Below are positions 60,341-64,000 of a DNA stretch of 64,000 nucleotides, piece after piece. The DNA is from Aquatica leii. Lineage: Eukaryota > Arthropoda > Insecta > Coleoptera > Lampyridae. Numbering within the stretch: position 1 is the first letter of the stretch; every line of letters starts with the position of its first letter. The notes under the pieces are model-generated. The model was given only the letters and a program-made list of their open reading frames with translations. It made no database searches and was not told the DNA's origin. Location: positions 87,545,912 to 87,609,911 of the forward strand of contig CM069436.1 in NCBI GenBank assembly GCA_035610365.1. Direction: 5' to 3'. The position numbers and the translations under genes were made by a program.

Positions 60341-62025
60341 TGGGGTTGTGTAATAAATTATATGCTTTAGTACAAGCAGATAACACTAAAAAAATTAAAT
60401 ATCGGATTGTTAAAAAATTTCATTTATTGCACTAGTACACACCGTTCTATAAACACCTAGGTATATAATATTGTATATTAATCATAAAAAACAAATTTTA
60501 ATAATGTGGGTTTATGTAATAAATTATATGCTTACGATACAAGTAGATAATACTTTAAAAAATCAAAAATCGGATAGTTGAAAGCTTTAATTTATTGCAC
60601 TAGCACATACCGTTCTAATAAACACCTAGGTGTTTAATATTGTATAGTAAACATAAAGAAATAAATATTAATAATGTGGGGTTGTGTAATAAATTTTATG
60701 ATTACAGTAGTACAAGCAGATAATACTAAAAAAATTAAATATCGTATTGTTAAAAGCTTTCATTCATTGCACTAGCACACACCATCCTAATTAACACCTA
60801 AGTGTTTAATATTGTATATTAATCATAAAAAAACTAATTTTAATAATGTGGGTTTGTGTAATAAATTATATGCTTACGATACAAGTAGATAATACTTTAA
60901 AAAATCAAAAATCGGATAGTTGAAAGCTTTAATTTTTTGCACTAGCACATACCGTTCTAATAAACACCTAGGTGTATAATATTGTATAATAAACATAAAG
61001 AAACAAATACTAATAATGTTGGGTTGTGTAATAAATTATATGCTTCAGTACAAATAGATAACACTTAAAAAAATTAAATATCGGACTGTTAAAAACTTTC
61101 ATTTATTGCACTATCACACACCGTTCTAATAAACACCTAGGTGTTTAATATTGTATATTAATCATAAAAAAACTAATTTTAATAATGTGGGTTTGTGTAA
61201 TAAATTATATGCTTACGATACAAGTAGATAATACTTTAAAAAATCAAAAATCGGATAGTTGAAAGCTTTAATTTATTGGACTAGTACATAGCGTTCTAAT
61301 AAACACCTAGGTATTTAATATTGTATAATAAACATATAGAAACAAATACTAATAATGTGGGGTTGTGTAATAAATTACTTGCTTCAGTACAAGCAGATAA
61401 CACTAAAAAAATTAAATATCAGATTGTTAAAAACTTTCGTTTATTGCACTAGCACACACCGTTCTAATAAACATCTAGATGTTTAATATTGTATATTAAT
61501 CATTAAAAAAACAAATTTTAGTAATCTGGGTTTGTGTAATAAATTATATGCTTACGATACAAGTAGATAATACTTTAAAAAATCAAAAATCGGATAGTTG
61601 AAAGCTTTAATTTATTGCACTAGTACATAGCGTTCTAATAAACACCTAGGTGTTTAATATTGTAAAATAAACATAGAGAAACAAATACTAATAATGTGGG
61701 GTTGTGTAATAAATTATATGCTTCAGTAGAAGCAGATAACACTAAAAAAAATAAATATCGGATTGTTAAAAACTTTCATTTATTGCACTAGCACACACCG
61801 TTCTAATAAACACCTAAGTGTTTAATATTGTATATTAATCATAAAAAAACAAATTTTAATAATATGGGTTTTTGTAATAAATTATATGCTTACGATACAA
61901 GTAGATAATACTTTAAAAAATCAAAAATCGGATAGTTGAAAGCTTTAATTTATTGCACTAGTACATAGCGTTCTAATAAACACCTAGGTGTTTAATATTG
62001 TATAATAAACATAGAGAAACAATTA
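60100..62025. repeat. Satellite array: about eleven 170-bp monomers, alternating A and B types
   Basis: Monomers start (TAATAATGTGGG anchor) near 60,133, 60,335, 60,500, 60,671, 60,841, 61,011, 61,181, 61,351, 61,521, 61,691 and 61,859, a 170-bp step. Type A has GTGGGGTTGTG, CAAGCAGATAACAC and ATCGGATTGTTAAAAAC; type B has GTGGGTTTGTG, TTACGATACAAGTAGATAAT and TCGGATAGTTGAAAGC. They alternate strictly B-A-B-A, so the repeating unit is a ~340-bp dimer. Each monomer carries the palindrome TAAACACCTAGGTGTTTA or a close variant. Same-type monomers are far more alike than neighbours. A partial monomer starts the array. Confidence 0.95.
60304..60339. repeat. (TAA)n microsatellite at a monomer junction
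   Basis: Twelve or so TAA units expand the TAATAATG start of one A-type monomer; other monomers have two units. Confidence 0.95.
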
Positions 62026-62539
62026 TAAAAACATTAACGGTACTTACAGTTGATATTCGTGTCAACTAGATCTAGATTGGTTCGTAATCATATTTTCTTT
62101 ACAGCTGAAACAGAATGTAACGGACGGATTCTTGAAATCAAACAAAAGCACGTCGGACTTCTCAATCGCTTAACAAAAGCTATTCTACCTAGTTGATGTC
62201 ATAATAACGTAGTAGGTATTGGAAGTAGACATCCAGTAGTCCTCCGATTCAGAAAATCCCTATCCACTGTTATAATTTAAAGACGAAGCAATGTGTAAAC
62301 ATAACTATCTAGATGATCTAAGATTTAAAAAAAAATATTGATTATATTATAGGACTTAACCAGTTAGTTATAATCAGTTAGTTAGTGTGGTTTAATATTT
62401 CATATACCAAATCAGTTTGTATTGAATGATTAGAATTTATTCAAGTCGAATATAAACAAATTTGATTCTTTACTTAGTAAATTTAATAGGTTATGGGTGC
62501 TAGTTGCGCGTTCAACAAGTAAGTTTGCTAGTTTTTCAA
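62026..62539. other. Noncoding DNA between satellite and copia remnant
   Basis: Nothing recognised; AT-rich. The last part may belong to the leader of the copia-like element. Confidence 0.25.
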
Positions 62540-62922
62540 TAGAAATATATTTAGTCAAGCATATAAAGCCTTTAAATAGTGAGACTGAGTGGCCAACGTG
62601 GAAGAGAAAAATTCGAGACTTGTTAGGCTACCGCGAAGGTGCTTTGAATGCAATTGGAAAGTTATAAAAACCGTATCCGCTGGTGTCAGATGCTGGTGGT
62701 ACTACAATTAAAGCATAAAAGGTGACATCAAATTATTACAGAAAATCAAGTAGTTACGCCAAGTCAATGATTACGAGTGCAGTGAGAGATGTGTAGCAGA
62801 AAATCGTGGACAAAGAAGAGGTCTATAAAGCATGGAAAGCACTTAAGCAAAATTTCGAAGCATCGTCTCAACATCAATCGTTCAAGATTTGTACAGATTT
62901 ATTTGCTTTCAGTTCGACGTTT
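62540..62922 (+). mobile_element. Ty1/copia-like gag remnant
   Basis: The plus strand reads about SETEWPTWKRKIRDLLGYREG, then after stops SSSYAKSMITSAVRDV, KIVDKEEVYKAWKALKQNFE and a trailing FKICTDLFAF. This follows the copia gag pattern (N-YP-W---M--LL, I---V-----A-E-W--L---F). Several stops break it. It is cut off at 62,923 where a TGTTACG repeat begins. Confidence 0.55.
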
Positions 62923-64000
62923 TGTTACGAGAAAATTAGGTTCCTTGAGTTAGGCGACCAATATTTGTTACACTGGTCTTCTTGTAACAAAACAAAGTTT
63001 TTCCGGAGAGGGATCGCAGGTTTTGCGATTCTAAAATATAACTTAAATCTAATAAACTGTGCCAAGACGATGAAAGATTAAATTAGAGAGATACCGTCGA
63101 ACTCTACCCGTAGCTGGAAAAGAAGAAATAACACGACAGAGGTAATAACACAGAATATATATTTATTTTATTACAGACAAAATCTCAAAAAGAATGAAGA
63201 AGGTACATAAGTATACATTTTCCAAACGTTATTACGTGGGTCGAATCAAATATAAGTTGCGCTTTATACTGGGCAACACATCGTACAAGAAACTGACCCT
63301 GTCGGTCTAAACTTTTTACATACGCAGAAAGTATGAATTTATATTCGCAAATTTAAAATCGCCAAAGTATACAACAAAACAATTTAAGCCTTCGAGACTC
63401 ATCGCGGATTGCATATGACTTTGTGAAGCACAACATGATCTTATTATTAATTGTGCTAACCTAACTTGCACGTACGGTCAACAATCGACATGACCACCGA
63501 AATACAAATGGTAAAATTTGAAATTGTAATACCTAAAACGTAATATTAAATCCAACACAAACGAACATACAACGTTAACACAATCATTTAAGATCGCAAA
63601 TGCGCAGCGTTTCCCTTCGACTTAACAGAATAATTTACCGTAACAGCTCACCTCAAAATAGGTACAATCCTGAAGGTTTCCAACCCTTGACGGTGTAAAT
63701 AGTTACGTTTCAATAACGTGACGTCATGGAAGTTTTTCCAACTATGGCACCTGTTCGTTATCTTCACTGATAACCGTAAACGTGTGGTGGGTACCGAAAT
63801 CCGCTACAGACAATTAGGACAAAATCAAATTAAACTCACAATAAAGAGAAATCTACCAACTTACCCCGAATAAGCCTTCACAATTTCATTCGCATATTCG
63901 CGTGAAATACCCTAAAAGTGAAAGCCGTGTTGGGCGTAAAAATACAGAGCTCGTCGATGATCTTACAGGAAGTGAAATAAAATGTGCTGTCTAAAATTTG
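62923..64000. repeat. TGTTACG-family repeat, copy 3, running to the window end
   Basis: Begins TGTTACGAGAAAATTAGG directly after the gag remnant. GGGATCGCAGG, TATTTATTTTATTACAG and other short phrases recur from the copies at 36.6 and 55.8 kb in the same order. The right end is not reached or not recognisable. No coding sequence is seen in the last kilobase. Confidence 0.45.

Noticed and set aside
1..64000. tRNA, rRNA or CRISPR-like arrays
   Set aside because: No cloverleaf, rRNA or spacer-repeat pattern was seen; the only regular array is the 170-bp satellite, which has no unique spacers.

Overview
This is a 64 kb piece of an AT-rich animal nuclear genome, almost certainly an insect. The genes have spliceosomal introns of about 45-50 bp and AATAAA poly(A) signals. 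The mobile-element set (R1-clade, RTE-like and I/Jockey-type LINEs, Penelope-like elements, hAT MITEs, a Tc1/mariner-type transposase) is insect-like. Very short introns together with Penelope elements would suit a beetle, but the order is inference.

Left end (1-4.1 kb), compact and gene-dense: a five-exon tRNA pseudouridine synthase of the PUSL1 type (50-2074), a single-coding-exon SR splicing factor of the B52/SRSF4-5-6 type whose ATG lies 17 nt after the PUSL1 stop (2092-2976), and a single-exon DUSP19-like phosphatase (3134-3718). The DUSP gene converges on an unidentified minus-strand C-terminal exon (3852-4097).

4.2-12.3 kb is a graveyard of R1-clade LINE copies in both orientations, a possible LTR end with a tRNA-Lys-type primer binding site, and a small inverted-repeat element. 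A spliced cyclophilin H gene (PPIH, minus, 13021-12373) follows.

13-21.5 kb is intergenic with an RTE-type 3' end, a LINE split by a Penelope-like element, and other RT scraps. 21,562-33,751 holds one inner-arm axonemal dynein heavy chain (about 4,046 aa, minus) that is intact and has only one 49-bp intron.

34-64 kb holds no confident host gene. It contains a possible TATA/Inr promoter (34.5 kb), a ~0.8-kb tandem duplication array interrupted by a hAT MITE with an exact 8-bp target duplication, dispersed LTR-like TGTTACG repeats, a degenerate DDE transposase, a nearly full-length but broken gag-EN-RT-RNaseH LINE, a second Penelope-like element split by one of the TGTTACG repeats, a ~170-bp satellite array with strict A/B monomer alternation, and a copia-like gag remnant.

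The host genes are functionally unrelated housekeeping genes (tRNA modification, splicing factor, spliceosomal cyclophilin) plus one ciliary/sperm motor; nothing suggests an operon. I see no clear new protein system. The most interesting signals are gene-structural (SR gene embedded in PUSL1, nearly intronless dynein) and repeat-structural (alternating-dimer satellite with an 18-bp palindrome).
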